From CAVVFX01 sp963777595 (GTDB lineage Bacteria; Acidobacteriota; Terriglobia; Bryobacterales; Bryobacteraceae): a stretch of 64,000 nt of DNA. Positions 8,144-16,720 of the stretch are shown here, piece by piece. The stretch lies in contig CAVZRE010000028.1 in the NCBI GenBank assembly GCA_963777595.1, positions 24,144-88,143 on the forward strand, in the 5' to 3' direction. A program made the position numbers and the translations under genes. Below the pieces are notes generated by a model. The model did no database searches. It worked only from the letters and a program-made list of their open reading frames with translations, and had not been told where the DNA came from. How positions within the stretch are numbered: position 1 is the stretch's first letter; each line of letters begins with the position of its first letter.

Positions 8144-10624
8144 CTAGTTAACACTATTACTGCTCATATCGACCGCCATTCTCTCGGTAAACGGCACGCT
8201 CGTCACGATCTGCTGAATCAGGGATTCGAAGCGGTAATTGTCACCCGCCGAACCTCGCTTGATCGCGCGCAGTGCAGGCGTATCGGACGCCTCCAGACCC
8301 CGGCCTAGCGCATACGTTAGCATCTTTTCCGCAGCCGTGGTTACGAACTGATCCGAGTGCTCGCGGAGCACTTTTCGAAGCTCCACCGGCCCGTTGAACT
8401 TGGAGCCGTCAGGCAACTGGCCCGACGCGTCCACGCGGGTTCCGGAGGAATAGCTTTCCCGCCATTCGCCAATCGCATCGAAATTCTCAAGGGCGAACCC
8501 CAGTTGATCCATCTGAGCATGGCAGCCGGCGCACACCGGGTTCGCGCGATGCGCGGCCATCTGCTCGCGCATGGGGAGTACTTTCCTCGGGTCTTTCTCT
8601 TCCGCCAGCGCTGGCACGTTGGGCGGCGGCGGCGGGGGTGGCGTTCCGAAAACATTCTCGAGAATCCACTTTCCGCGGATGACCACGGAGGTCCGGTTGG
8701 GATACGACGTGGACATCAGGATCGCGCCTTTGCCGAGCAGGCCGCCGCGCACGCTATCCGCGGGCAAGGTCACGCGGCGGAAATCCTGGCCGATGATACC
8801 CGGAATTCCGTAGTGCTTCGCAAGGCGCTCATTCAAGAACGTGTAGTCGGCGTCGAGCAAGTCCGTAATCGGACGATTTTCACGGATGATGCTTGCGAAG
8901 AACAGTCTCATTTCTTCTTCGAGCGCCTTCCGCAGATTGTCGTCGAAGTGGAACAGCGTCTCGGGACTCGGCTGGTGGGTTTGCACGTTGCGCACCTGCA
9001 GCCACTGACCCGCGAAGTTGTCGACCAAAGCCTGCGATTTCGGATCGGCGAGCATTCGCTTTACCTGTTGATGCATTACATCAGGCTGATGGAGCGTTCC
9101 TTTCGCCGCCAGACCCAGCAGCGTGTCATCCGGGATGCTGCTCCAAAGGAAGAACGACAGCCGTGACGCCAAGTCGATGTCGCTCACGCGATAGGGGGTG
9201 TTGGCGGCCACCGTCGGCGGCTGGGTTTCCAACCGGAAGAGGAATTTCGGGCTCAACAGAACTTTGCGAAGCGCCATTTCGATGCCCGACTCGAATCCGC
9301 CTTCTTTGGCGCCGGCGCGATACCGCAGGAGCAGAACTTCCATCTCTTCGTCGGTGACTGGATGGCGATACGCGCGGCGCGCGAGCGTCGACAGGATCCG
9401 CTTTGCGCACACTTCGTCGGTCGCCGACGACGGGCTGCAGATTAATACACGGCGGCGGCTATCGGTATCGGTACTGATAGACGCGGTGCCCTTCAACGGT
9501 CCGGTAATGCGCAAGTAGGAAAGTTTGGGTACGCCGCCCACCGGCCGGTACGGCTCGCGTCGAACCGACGGATCGAAGAGGTCTTCGGGAACCGTAGCCG
9601 TCTTAGCTGCGAAGTACGCCTGAACCAGATGCTCGCCGCCCTTGACGTGCACGACGACCTTCATTTTCTCGAGCACTTTTCGCTCGCGCTCTTCCCTGCC
9701 CGCCGCGAGTCGGTTGCGCGAAGTCCACTCCGGTCCACCGAGCCCCGCCGACAATATATTGACGCTGTCGATCGCGATATCGAGCTGGTGGATTTCAGTC
9801 GAGAAGTTCTCGAACCCATCATTCGCGCCGTTCTCTTTCGGGTGCGTCTCAATCAGGTAATCGCCGTCTGCGGGAAAGACATAGTGAATTGCCAGGCCGC
9901 CGCGAGTACCGAACGGCATGTCATCGCTGAAGCGGCCAGCTTCGCTGCGATCGGTCGGCTCGAAGAACGTCTCGGGCGTCGGCAAGCCGCGGGGACGTTC
10001 CAGTGCAACCTGACTGATCTTGGCGGCTGCATTGAGGTAGCGTTCCGTCAGCGCGGGAGAGAGCGTCAGAGCGTCGGCGTTGTTGTCAAAACCGTAACCG
10101 GCCGTGTCGGCCGGCAGCATGGACGTTACGTCGATATCGAGAGCCAGCAGGTCGCGAATTGCGTTCTGATACTCAGTGCGGTTCAGACGCTGCAGCCCGG
10201 GCCGTCCCGGGTTGGGATTTGCCAGGGCGGCACGGTCGAGCTCGGTTTCCAAATATTTCACTAAGCTATTCGCCGTCGCCTTATCCGGACGCGGCATTTT
10301 CGCGGGGGGCATGGCGCCGGTTCCCAGCTTGCGAATCACTTTCTCCCACGACTCCATATTCTTCGCAGGATCGGAAATGTCGAGAGCGGTCAACGCCAGG
10401 CCACCCGACTTTAGTTTCTCGTTGTGGCACGTGTAGCAGTATTTCGTGACGACCGCTTTAGATGCCGCCGCCGGTGAAGGTGGCTCTGCGGCGGGCTGTG
10501 GCGCTGCCGCTGCGACCGCGGGCGAAGGCTGAGCCGCCGGCTGCTGCGCGTTACTGCGCACGCCGTATCCCAGAACCAAAATCGCCGATATGGCGACAAC
10601 CGAAAACATCAACCGGCGTTTCAT
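8144..10624 (-). CDS. DUF1592-family secreted multidomain cytochrome-like protein
   Basis: This 826-residue protein is the full-length version of the partial gene at the left edge. It has a signal peptide (MKRRLMFSVVAISAILVLGYG), a Pro/Ala-rich linker, a haem site YCYTCHNEKL near residue 62, then DUF1587 (LQRLNRTEYQNAIRDLLALD), a central jelly-roll-like part (YVFPADGDYLIE), DUF1595, DUF1592 (SRLSFFLWSSIPDDTLLG), DUF1588 with PPPPPPPNVPAL and a second CAGCH site, and DUF1585 at the end. Its ATG overlaps the ankyrin stop as ATGA, so the two are probably translationally coupled. It is most likely an exported redox protein; no substrate can be named from sequence. Confidence 0.93.
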   Translation of the reverse strand: MKRRLMFSVVAISAILVLGYGVRSNAQQPAAQPSPAVAAAAPQPAAEPPSPAAASKAVVTKYCYTCHNEKLKSGGLALTALDISDPAKNMESWEKVIRKLGTGAMPPAKMPRPDKATANSLVKYLETELDRAALANPNPGRPGLQRLNRTEYQNAIRDLLALDIDVTSMLPADTAGYGFDNNADALTLSPALTERYLNAAAKISQVALERPRGLPTPETFFEPTDRSEAGRFSDDMPFGTRGGLAIHYVFPADGDYLIETHPKENGANDGFENFSTEIHQLDIAIDSVNILSAGLGGPEWTSRNRLAAGREERERKVLEKMKVVVHVKGGEHLVQAYFAAKTATVPEDLFDPSVRREPYRPVGGVPKLSYLRITGPLKGTASISTDTDSRRRVLICSPSSATDEVCAKRILSTLARRAYRHPVTDEEMEVLLLRYRAGAKEGGFESGIEMALRKVLLSPKFLFRLETQPPTVAANTPYRVSDIDLASRLSFFLWSSIPDDTLLGLAAKGTLHQPDVMHQQVKRMLADPKSQALVDNFAGQWLQVRNVQTHQPSPETLFHFDDNLRKALEEEMRLFFASIIRENRPITDLLDADYTFLNERLAKHYGIPGIIGQDFRRVTLPADSVRGGLLGKGAILMSTSYPNRTSVVIRGKWILENVFGTPPPPPPPNVPALAEEKDPRKVLPMREQMAAHRANPVCAGCHAQMDQLGFALENFDAIGEWRESYSSGTRVDASGQLPDGSKFNGPVELRKVLREHSDQFVTTAAEKMLTYALGRGLEASDTPALRAIKRGSAGDNYRFESLIQQIVTSVPFTERMAVDMSSNSVN

Positions 10625-12234
10625 TTCTTAGCAGTCTCCTCAGGCGGCAGCGCTTCTTCAGGAACCAGATTGGGACAGAATCCGGGACAGGGGATTTCTT
10701 TCGCCCCGAGCTTGCGCAGCAGCACCGCTGTTTGCGGTTGCGCGGCGAACGAATTGCCATATTCCACGCCGTCAGCAACGGCCAGCGGCGTTCGGCCGCT
10801 CTTGTCGATCACGTCGAGCTTCGCCCCTTTGTCGAACAGGTACTGCACTACGCTGTTTGCTCCGCGATAGGCGGCAGCGTGCATCGCCGTCTCGCCGGTG
10901 TCGGCAACGAAATTCACATCGAGATGCTGTTCTTCCACCAGCAGCTTGACGGCTTCCAGAACTTCGGCTTCAGTCGCCCGGTCCTGGTTCGACGCCCAAG
11001 CAATGCCCGCCGCTGCCATGAGGGGCGTGATATTGACGCCGGTGTTGATTTTCGGATCGGCGCCATGTTCCAACAGAAGCCGCATCACTTCGACATCCGC
11101 CGAGTAGGATGCAAGCAGCAACGCGGTCGCGCCTACCAGGCGACGCCGGTAGCGCGCGCCTTCCCATCGAGGTTCCATGTCGGTGTTACGGCCGTTGACG
11201 TCAGCGCCGTGTGCCAGGAGCGATTTGATGATGCGAATCCGGTCGATGTTAACAGTAATAAGGATGTCGCTGACGTGCCAGTTGGCAACATGCACGGCAG
11301 CTTGAAGTGGACGGCCCCAGGAGTTGTTCCGGCCGTTGCCGCCTTCGCTGCCGACATCGCGGAGCTGCTCGCGGAACGTCGGCGTCTTGAACTTGAGCTT
11401 CACTTCGGCCGCTTTGCTGCCGGTAACGGTCACCTCAGTGGAGCCGCCTTCGGCGTTCGGATCGGCGCCCTTGTCGAGGAGCAAGTCGACTAAATCCGCG
11501 TGGCCGTTGATGATCCCGGTGAGCAGCGGCGTCGCGAGATCGCCCGCCCGCTTCTCATTGACGTCGGCGCCGGCCGCGAGCATCGCCTGCACACTGCGCA
11601 TGTCTCCCTTGCGCACTGCGAACAGGAACGGCGTCGTTCCGGCGTGGGACGTCGCGTGGATGTCAGCGCCCAGTTCCAGCAGCGCCGTCACCATGTTGCT
11701 ATCGCCATCGGCGGCTGCCCACATCAGCGCCGTTTGACCGTTCCAGGTCTCCTTCGCGTTCACGTCGGCACCGGCCCGCACTAGCGTCTTGACCGCGTCG
11801 ACGTTCGACGATCGCGCGGCGTGCATCACCGGCGTCTCGCCAGAGTTCACGAAATTGATCGGGTCGTTCGGTTTTGCGCCCGCCTTGAGAAGAAGGTCGA
11901 GCACGGCGGCGTTGCCCTGATCGGCGGCAAGAGCCAGTGGTGTGACTCCAAACTTGTTTTGGGCATTAACGTTGGCGCCCGCGCGTATGAGAGCGGCCAT
12001 CGACTCGGCATCACTCCGATAGGCGGCCCAGTGGAGCGCGGTCGCTCCGTCGGGCTGCGGCGCGTTCACATCAACCTTATTCTTTAGCAGCGCCTGGAAG
12101 CGCTGTGCGTCGCCATGCTGGACGGCATCGGCGAGCGGCGACGGCGCTGGGCTTTTAACTTCTACATCCGCGGCGCCCAATCTTACCGCGAGTAAAGTCG
12201 ACACTACTACGAGCCAGCATCGTTGAGATAGCAT
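10621..12234 (-). CDS. Secreted ankyrin-repeat protein (second copy)
   Basis: An intact gene of about 537 residues. MLSQRCWLVVVSTLLAVRLG forms a signal peptide and is preceded by GAGGA, though only 2 bases from the ATG; a TTG 12 bases upstream is the other possible start. At least ten ankyrin repeats follow (GADVNAQNKFGVTPLALA, GQTALMWAAADGDSNMV and so on), ending in a short Pro/Cys tail (KEIPCPGFCPNLVPEE). The layout mirrors the copy at 3620-5165, but here the ankyrin gene comes first in its operon rather than after the DUF1552 gene. It is predicted to act as a protein-binding partner in the periplasm; the partner is not shown by the sequence. Confidence 0.88.
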   Translation of the reverse strand: MLSQRCWLVVVSTLLAVRLGAADVEVKSPAPSPLADAVQHGDAQRFQALLKNKVDVNAPQPDGATALHWAAYRSDAESMAALIRAGANVNAQNKFGVTPLALAADQGNAAVLDLLLKAGAKPNDPINFVNSGETPVMHAARSSNVDAVKTLVRAGADVNAKETWNGQTALMWAAADGDSNMVTALLELGADIHATSHAGTTPFLFAVRKGDMRSVQAMLAAGADVNEKRAGDLATPLLTGIINGHADLVDLLLDKGADPNAEGGSTEVTVTGSKAAEVKLKFKTPTFREQLRDVGSEGGNGRNNSWGRPLQAAVHVANWHVSDILITVNIDRIRIIKSLLAHGADVNGRNTDMEPRWEGARYRRRLVGATALLLASYSADVEVMRLLLEHGADPKINTGVNITPLMAAAGIAWASNQDRATEAEVLEAVKLLVEEQHLDVNFVADTGETAMHAAAYRGANSVVQYLFDKGAKLDVIDKSGRTPLAVADGVEYGNSFAAQPQTAVLLRKLGAKEIPCPGFCPNLVPEEALPPEETAKK

Positions 12235-12583
12235 ATTCCTCGCCAACGTTCTTATATTAATAGTGTTAGATCAGATTTTCAACCCTGCCCAATGGCAGTC
12301 GCAGGGCCGGGCCCTGGCATAGCCTAGATTGATGGCCATTCTGCCACTCGATTTGCGTGGCTTGCCTTCGTTCCGCCCCAGGCGCCTCCGCGTTACCCTA
12401 CCGTTCCGTCTTGAACAGAGTTGTACAGACCACTCCCGGAACCGCAACGTTTAGCGGATCCACGCAGCAAGTGAACGTGTCGTTCACAACCAAGCTCGCT
12501 TGCCATGAATACACGACCCGCTACAATAGCATGGCGAGGCTGAGTCCGCCCGTCTCATGTTTTACTGGGCAAACCGGGTGGCG
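12235..12583. other. Intergenic region between divergent genes
   Basis: About 350 bases separate the minus-strand ankyrin operon from the plus-strand PilZ gene. The region must hold the promoters of both. The AT-rich segment CTTATATTAATAGTGTTAG next to the ankyrin gene is a plausible promoter part. No gene, repeat or clear operator was seen. Confidence 0.4.
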
Positions 12584-12919
12584 ATGGAGGAAAGCGAATA
12601 CGTGAGTGGATCGGAGGAGCGTAGACATGACAGTCGGAAGCGCAGCGATCCCAGCGTCGTTAAAGTGCTCCTGCAAGATGAGAACGGGAGATCTCGTTGG
12701 GTTACAGCATACCTAAGTAATGTGACCGAAGGAGGGGCCGGTCTTTCGCTCATGACACCACTTGAGACCGGTTCGCGGGTGGTGATCAAAGGCAATCTTG
12801 GCGAAGGTCGGACCGACGTTCAGATCGATGCCGATGTGAGGTGGTGTGCGCGGGGGAGCGGCGGGGTGTTCAATGTGGGCCTCAAACTCTCAGGCAAGCG
12901 CTCCGACGATACCGTGTGA
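12584..12919 (+). CDS. PilZ-domain protein
   Basis: The 111-residue product has the PilZ signature: an arginine-rich RRHDSRKR stretch at the N-terminus followed about 30 residues later by NVTEGGAGLSL, the counterpart of the D/NxSxxG motif. The serine is replaced by threonine. The domain ends with VRWCARGSGGVFNVGLKL. PilZ domains bind cyclic di-GMP, usually to tune motility or surface polysaccharide. The start MEESEY is preferred over the ATG at 12557 because GGTGG lies 5 bases upstream. It is a stand-alone gene, so its target is unknown. Confidence 0.82.
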   Translation: MEESEYVSGSEERRHDSRKRSDPSVVKVLLQDENGRSRWVTAYLSNVTEGGAGLSLMTPLETGSRVVIKGNLGEGRTDVQIDADVRWCARGSGGVFNVGLKLSGKRSDDTV

Positions 12920-12965
12920 GTGACATGGGATGGAAATTTGGTGTTAAAAAAACTGCGGGCGGCAC

Positions 12966-13277
12966 TCAACTCGCCTTAGCGAATGCTCCACGTCTCACGC
13001 AGTCGTGGATCTGCTCATGGTTGAGCAACGCCTTCTCGTAAACCTGGCTGACGGCACGCGCTTGTTCCGCCCTTTCAAGGGCTTTGTCGAGCTCCACGCC
13101 GGTTAGGCCGGATGAAGCGGTAAGAGATTGGGTGTACGCTGTCTCAGCTTCATAACAGCGTTCCAGTAATGAGTGCCATATTTCGCAAGGCATATGACCG
13201 TTGACGATCCTTTCTTTGCATAATGAACACACTTGGCGATTCGCATCCGTCCGCCTTGTTTGTTCCGCCAGATCCAA
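12966..13277 (-). CDS. Small cysteine-containing protein of unknown function
   Basis: A 103-residue frame opens with TTG, the only possible start after the upstream stop. It contains CSLCKERIVNGHMPC, which resembles half of a zinc ribbon, then a predicted helical stretch (ALERAEQARAVSQVYEKALLNHEQIHDC) with coiled-coil character. No family is recognised. The composition is more protein-like than the antisense frames around it, and the gene converges on the PilZ gene with a 46-bp gap. The call as a real gene is moderate because of the TTG start and missing ribosome site. Confidence 0.5.
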   Translation of the reverse strand: MDLAEQTRRTDANRQVCSLCKERIVNGHMPCEIWHSLLERCYEAETAYTQSLTASSGLTGVELDKALERAEQARAVSQVYEKALLNHEQIHDCVRRGAFAKAS

Positions 13278-13451
13278 GCGACGATGGACTTCTTGTCGTT
13301 CGGACTATCGCACTGGCGGGTCGTAACTAGAGACGATGCCAGGACGTGATATGTTGCAAAATTTTAACGTGAAATCGCAGTTCAGATTTTGTTCGTTATG
13401 GTCGGAAACTAGTGAACTAAGGACCGAGACTTGCTTAAACGAATTCCTCGC

Positions 13452-13663
13452 CTAGTCCCTGATCTGAACGACGGCTTCGATCTCAAAAGGGATAGCGTAA
13501 GGAGCGATGCGACACCGATTGAAGTTCGGGCATGTCTCCGATTTCTCCTGCCTGCGAGAAACATGAGCTTGCCCGTTCGCACGGCCAGGACGTAGTTCCC
13601 AGCAGGTGCAGTCAACTCCGGCAGGATGATGCCCAACTCTAGCAATCGCTTTTCGGCGGACAT
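13452..13663 (-). pseudogene. RidA-family remnant with the centre deleted
   Basis: The first 38 codons (MSAEKRLLELGIILPE, then APAGNYVLAVRTGKLMFLAG) match the start of RidA/YjgF imine deaminases of about 155 residues. They are followed almost directly by a C-terminal piece, ARTSIGVASL, and in the next frame by PYAIPFEIEAVVQIRD and a stop, which match the family's last strand. Roughly 80-90 central residues are therefore missing, plus one frameshift. RidA proteins hydrolyse reactive enamine/imine intermediates; this copy cannot. The same head-plus-tail pattern is seen in the NodT remnant at 16721-16892. Confidence 0.75.
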
Positions 13664-13673
13664 CCTGCTCCTC

Positions 13674-13868
13674 TTACAGCCGGCGCAACCCTTCAGTTGG
13701 CGGTCCAAGGCTTGCTATCAGCATTTCAATTTCCGATGTGATCTCCGACTCACTGACGAATTGAATCGTTGCATCGTCGAGCATGAACTTGCAACCAAGC
13801 CGTTGCCCGCCCGCACCGAACTCCAGTTCGTATGCTCGAAGGCGTTTGCCGTCGAACGGAAGGTTCAT
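13674..13868 (-). CDS. Small hypothetical protein
   Basis: A 64-residue frame begins MNLPFDGKRLRAYELEFG and contains FMLDDATIQFVSESEITSEIEMLIASLG, a plausible small alpha/beta protein. It lies 10 bases before the RidA remnant and could once have been co-transcribed with it. No ribosome site is clear and no family is recognised, so this may be chance. Confidence 0.35.
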   Translation of the reverse strand: MNLPFDGKRLRAYELEFGAGGQRLGCKFMLDDATIQFVSESEITSEIEMLIASLGPPTEGLRRL

Positions 13869-14008
13869 GCCGGTATGGTAGCACCCGGACTTTTACAACT
13901 TCGTCACAGAAGTTGGGAATTAGGAACAATAAGCAGCGTAACCCGCTTTTCACCGTTTTTCACGGAATCTTACCGAACTTAAGACTTCTGTCCAGCGTCA
14001 ATGTGTAT

Positions 14009-14485
14009 ATGAGCAAACAACTGCGTCAGTCGCATAAAGGAGAATGGACCGAACCTACGAAATTCGATCAGCTACGCATCAAAACGGAAACGCAGCTCCT
14101 ACGCGTCATCAACGCCGAATTGGACCTTGGCCTTCGGGACACGCATCAAGCACTCAAATTTATAGATACCTTGGCTGATGCCGAAACGTACCGTCATCGA
14201 GCGAACAGGGCCTACGCTACAGTCTCCCGTCTGCTTCCCCTGGTGGTTGAGATTACCGGCGAGGAAAGAAGTAAGATGCAAGCAAAACTGAACCGTCTTC
14301 AGAAGATGCTGGAGGCACTCTCGGCCGTTGGCTCGAACCTGACTCCCGCCGAAGATGACATCGCCGTTCTGGCCCGCGCCGTGTGGGAAGCGAGAGGTTG
14401 CCCGGAGGGAGTACCGGAAGAGGATTGGTTCCGGGCAGAGCGGGCGTTGAAAGCGAATAAGGGATCGAATCTGGTTTGCGTGTGA
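14009..14485 (+). CDS. DUF2934-domain protein of unknown function
   Basis: The 158-residue product starts at MSKQLRQSHKG; the longer frame upstream has no ribosome site and overlaps the small minus-strand gene. The N-terminal two thirds are helical (TETQLLRVINAELDLGLRD, then THQALKFIDTLADAETYRHR) and not recognised. The C-terminus, VLARAVWEARGCPEGVPEED followed by WFRAERAL, is a DUF2934 domain, a short motif widespread in acidobacteria and proteobacteria with no known role. It is probably cytoplasmic, and nothing in the context gives a function. Confidence 0.7.
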   Translation: MSKQLRQSHKGEWTEPTKFDQLRIKTETQLLRVINAELDLGLRDTHQALKFIDTLADAETYRHRANRAYATVSRLLPLVVEITGEERSKMQAKLNRLQKMLEALSAVGSNLTPAEDDIAVLARAVWEARGCPEGVPEEDWFRAERALKANKGSNLVCV

Positions 14486-14556
14486 GGCGGTACCGCTTCG
14501 CCTCCGATCGCTTCGCGGCACTGGTGGGAGTGGGAGCGGGCCATCCTTCGACAAAA

Positions 14557-14580
14557 GAGCGGCGGAATCTTCCACCGCTC
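14557..14580. terminator. Hairpin between convergent genes
   Basis: GAGCGGCGGAA and TTCCACCGCTC pair over 11 positions with one mismatch and a 2-base loop. It lies between the DUF2934 gene (plus) and the outer-membrane barrel gene (minus). There is no T run, so this is a candidate only. Confidence 0.45.
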
Positions 14581-14610
14581 AGAGGGGTGCAGTCGGTTAA
14601 GAAGGGCCGG

Positions 14611-15213
14611 TTACCACCGGTATCCAAAACCTACGGATGGTTCGGCGCGGTGCGTGGTGCGATCCACGCCCGAAAGACCGGCCAGATCATAAGTCGGCGA
14701 ATTGTACACGAAACCGCGGTATTCGGCTCGCAGGAAAACGTGGTGCGTGAGGTCGAAGTCGGCTCCGCCGCCATAGACGAAAGCGGCCCGAGCTTGTGAA
14801 CTGGCGCCCGCGAAATCCTTGGGATCGAAGATCAGACCGCCGGCTCCCGCCAGCACGAACGGCGTGAACTTGCGCATCGGAAGGCGAAATACATAGGCCG
14901 CCGAAATCTCGTGCGAATAGTTCTTAACGCCCAACACTCCGCTGTTCGAGCCGTAGCTCTGGGTGTTGAGCGAATACCCGTAGTTGGCTTCAACGCCGCT
15001 ATGAGTATTGAAGAAGTAGCGATAGCTGCCGAGCACGCCGCCGCTGTTGGTGGCCTTGTTCTCGATGCCATTATTGGTAGTGCTTTTCACAAAACTGCCG
15101 AACGCCTGTACCGAGACTTCATTGTGCCCCGGAGTTTCCGATTGCGAAAACGCCGGCAGCGCCATCGCGGCGATGCTCACAAACGATGTGACGACGAATT
15201 TCCTGCTGAACAT
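14611..15213 (-). CDS. Outer-membrane beta-barrel protein
   Basis: The 200-residue product has a signal peptide (MFSRKFVVTSFVSIAAMALPAFSQ) and an AGGAG ribosome site. The rest alternates polar and hydrophobic residues as in an 8-stranded OmpA/OmpW-like barrel: VSVQAFGSFV, SYRYFFNTHSGVEANYGYS, YSHEISAAYVFRLP, VFLRAEYRGFVY. It ends SVGFGYRW with a terminal aromatic residue, the usual signal for insertion by the Bam machine. It lacks a peptidoglycan-binding domain. It is probably a small outer-membrane protein of unknown cargo, standing alone at the end of the STAS gene group. Confidence 0.82.
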   Translation of the reverse strand: MFSRKFVVTSFVSIAAMALPAFSQSETPGHNEVSVQAFGSFVKSTTNNGIENKATNSGGVLGSYRYFFNTHSGVEANYGYSLNTQSYGSNSGVLGVKNYSHEISAAYVFRLPMRKFTPFVLAGAGGLIFDPKDFAGASSQARAAFVYGGGADFDLTHHVFLRAEYRGFVYNSPTYDLAGLSGVDRTTHRAEPSVGFGYRW

Positions 15214-15309
15214 TTCATTTCTCCTTTGTTCTACCTAACACCGGCTCTTTTTCTGATGTCCCCCGGTGTTCGGTCTATTGAAAGCAAGCCGCAGTCCAAT
15301 CATTCCGAG

Positions 15310-16566
15310 TCAATGAGCTCTAGTAAATGCGGAACTGCCGCTCGAAAGCGATGCTGGAACGCCGCGCAGGTGTTCGGCACTTGCCGGGATGCCGGCAGAC
15401 TTTCCGAGATCAGCGGACCTGCTACTCACGGCGTCCTCGGTCTGCGTCAGCGAGGTAACAAGCGCACTGCGCGACACACTGCGTACGATTGGGTCCACTA
15501 CAAAACGCACGCCGGCAGGAATGTCGCGGCTCAGCGCTACGGCCTCGATTTCGATATAGACTCCGCCGTCACGCTGAGCGAGGCGGCCAATGCTAAACAG
15601 CTTCCAGACATAACCGCCGCCTTGGCCCTCCGGCATCCGGTGCTGGGTGGGCCGGCCGTAGTCTTCGATTTCCTGGACGCGCGTGGTTCTCGAAACACTA
15701 TAGAAACGCCGCTCATCCAATCGAACGTTCGTCGACTGATAATCCGCATCGAGCATTGTCTTCAGGAAGAATGCCCTGTTCATCAGCTGCATCGAAAAGA
15801 AATCGTTGGAATCCTGGCGCGCAACCGTTTTGGACGCAATCACCGACGGCCGGTAAAACTCTTGGTAGCGATCGTAGTCCTCGGTGACTTCGAGAATTTC
15901 ATCAAGCTTCACGTTGGGGAGAAATGCCGCCGCGATCCAGTGGTGAATCAACCCTCCGGGCACTTTTCGGGGACTGGGTCCGGGCGCCGGAGCCACGACA
16001 ATCTCGCCGCCATGCACTTTAGCGATCCGTTCGGAATTCTCGTCCGTCCACAGAAAGCCGCCGCCGGGACGAACACGATCCTGCAAGCTGACGCTCACCG
16101 ACTGTATGTAATCATCCCAGGCGGCGACAGTTTCGGCCTTCAGATTCGCAGCGCGCGCTTGCACCGGCAGCAGCAGCGCTCCCGCCAATATCGCGAGCGC
16201 CAGCTTGGACCCGCCGAAGGATGAGTGAAACGGAAGCCATGTCCACACTGCGCGGGGAGTATTGGCAGCGATCTGGGGTAGAGGAGCTCCGATAATCGCC
16301 TCGGCCAAAGCTCGCGACGCCTTTGATCTGGCGATGAGCTGCGCGCCCTCGGCATACCAGCGGGCAAGCAGCGAGCGCCCCTCTTTTTCAGCGCCCGTGA
16401 TGAAGGTCATGTCGACGACCAAGGCCCGTTCGCCGATCATGAACGAGGCGGTGCGCCACGCTTGGTCAAGATCGCGCGCTGCTTCGTTGCTGAGGTCTCC
16501 CGATAGTTCGAACCGGAAGGCCGATGGTCCGTCATGCATGTAATATTGGAGCGTCTGACTCTTCAT
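15310..16566 (-). CDS. STAS-like domain joined to a secreted START-like domain
   Basis: The start MKSQTLQYYMHDG has GGAG about 9 bases upstream. Residues 1 to about 105 look like a STAS (anti-sigma-antagonist-like) domain, with ALVVDMTFITGAEKEGRSLL at the phospho-acceptor loop, where the usual D-S-S-G is altered. Next comes a single membrane helix (KLALAILAGALLLPVQARA). About 270 residues follow with START/SRPBCC character: LDEILEVTEDYDRYQEFYRP, FFSMQLMNRAFFLKTMLDA, and VRFVVDPIVRSVSR at the end. A cytoplasmic STAS domain would thus be tethered to a periplasmic lipid-binding-like domain. The role is unknown; the neighbouring second STAS gene suggests a shared regulatory path. Confidence 0.65.
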   Translation of the reverse strand: MKSQTLQYYMHDGPSAFRFELSGDLSNEAARDLDQAWRTASFMIGERALVVDMTFITGAEKEGRSLLARWYAEGAQLIARSKASRALAEAIIGAPLPQIAANTPRAVWTWLPFHSSFGGSKLALAILAGALLLPVQARAANLKAETVAAWDDYIQSVSVSLQDRVRPGGGFLWTDENSERIAKVHGGEIVVAPAPGPSPRKVPGGLIHHWIAAAFLPNVKLDEILEVTEDYDRYQEFYRPSVIASKTVARQDSNDFFSMQLMNRAFFLKTMLDADYQSTNVRLDERRFYSVSRTTRVQEIEDYGRPTQHRMPEGQGGGYVWKLFSIGRLAQRDGGVYIEIEAVALSRDIPAGVRFVVDPIVRSVSRSALVTSLTQTEDAVSSRSADLGKSAGIPASAEHLRGVPASLSSGSSAFTRAH

Positions 16567-16720
16567 TTTCCTGATCTCCAACATTTGCAACGCACGTGAA
16601 GCGCCGCTGCAATTGCGCCAAACACCCATGAAAAACGGGGCTGCGAGTCACAGGTGGCGACATATCGGCACAGGTCCGCCGGGCATTTGACGAGGCTTCG
16701 GCACCTTCACTTAGCGCCGG

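Noticed and set aside
10462..11493. 343-codon plus-strand open frame
   Set aside because: Antisense of the intact ankyrin-repeat gene; its regular pattern comes from the ankyrin repeats read backwards.
8149..12268. 11-base inverted match TAACACTATTA / TAATAGTGTTA at both ends of the minus-strand DUF1592 module
   Set aside because: Hundreds of 11-base matches are expected by chance in a window of this size; one copy is coding sequence, and no target-site features accompany it.
14911..16224. 437-codon plus-strand open frame
   Set aside because: Antisense of the STAS/START gene and of the barrel gene; composition (many Arg, His, Cys) is that of a shadow frame.
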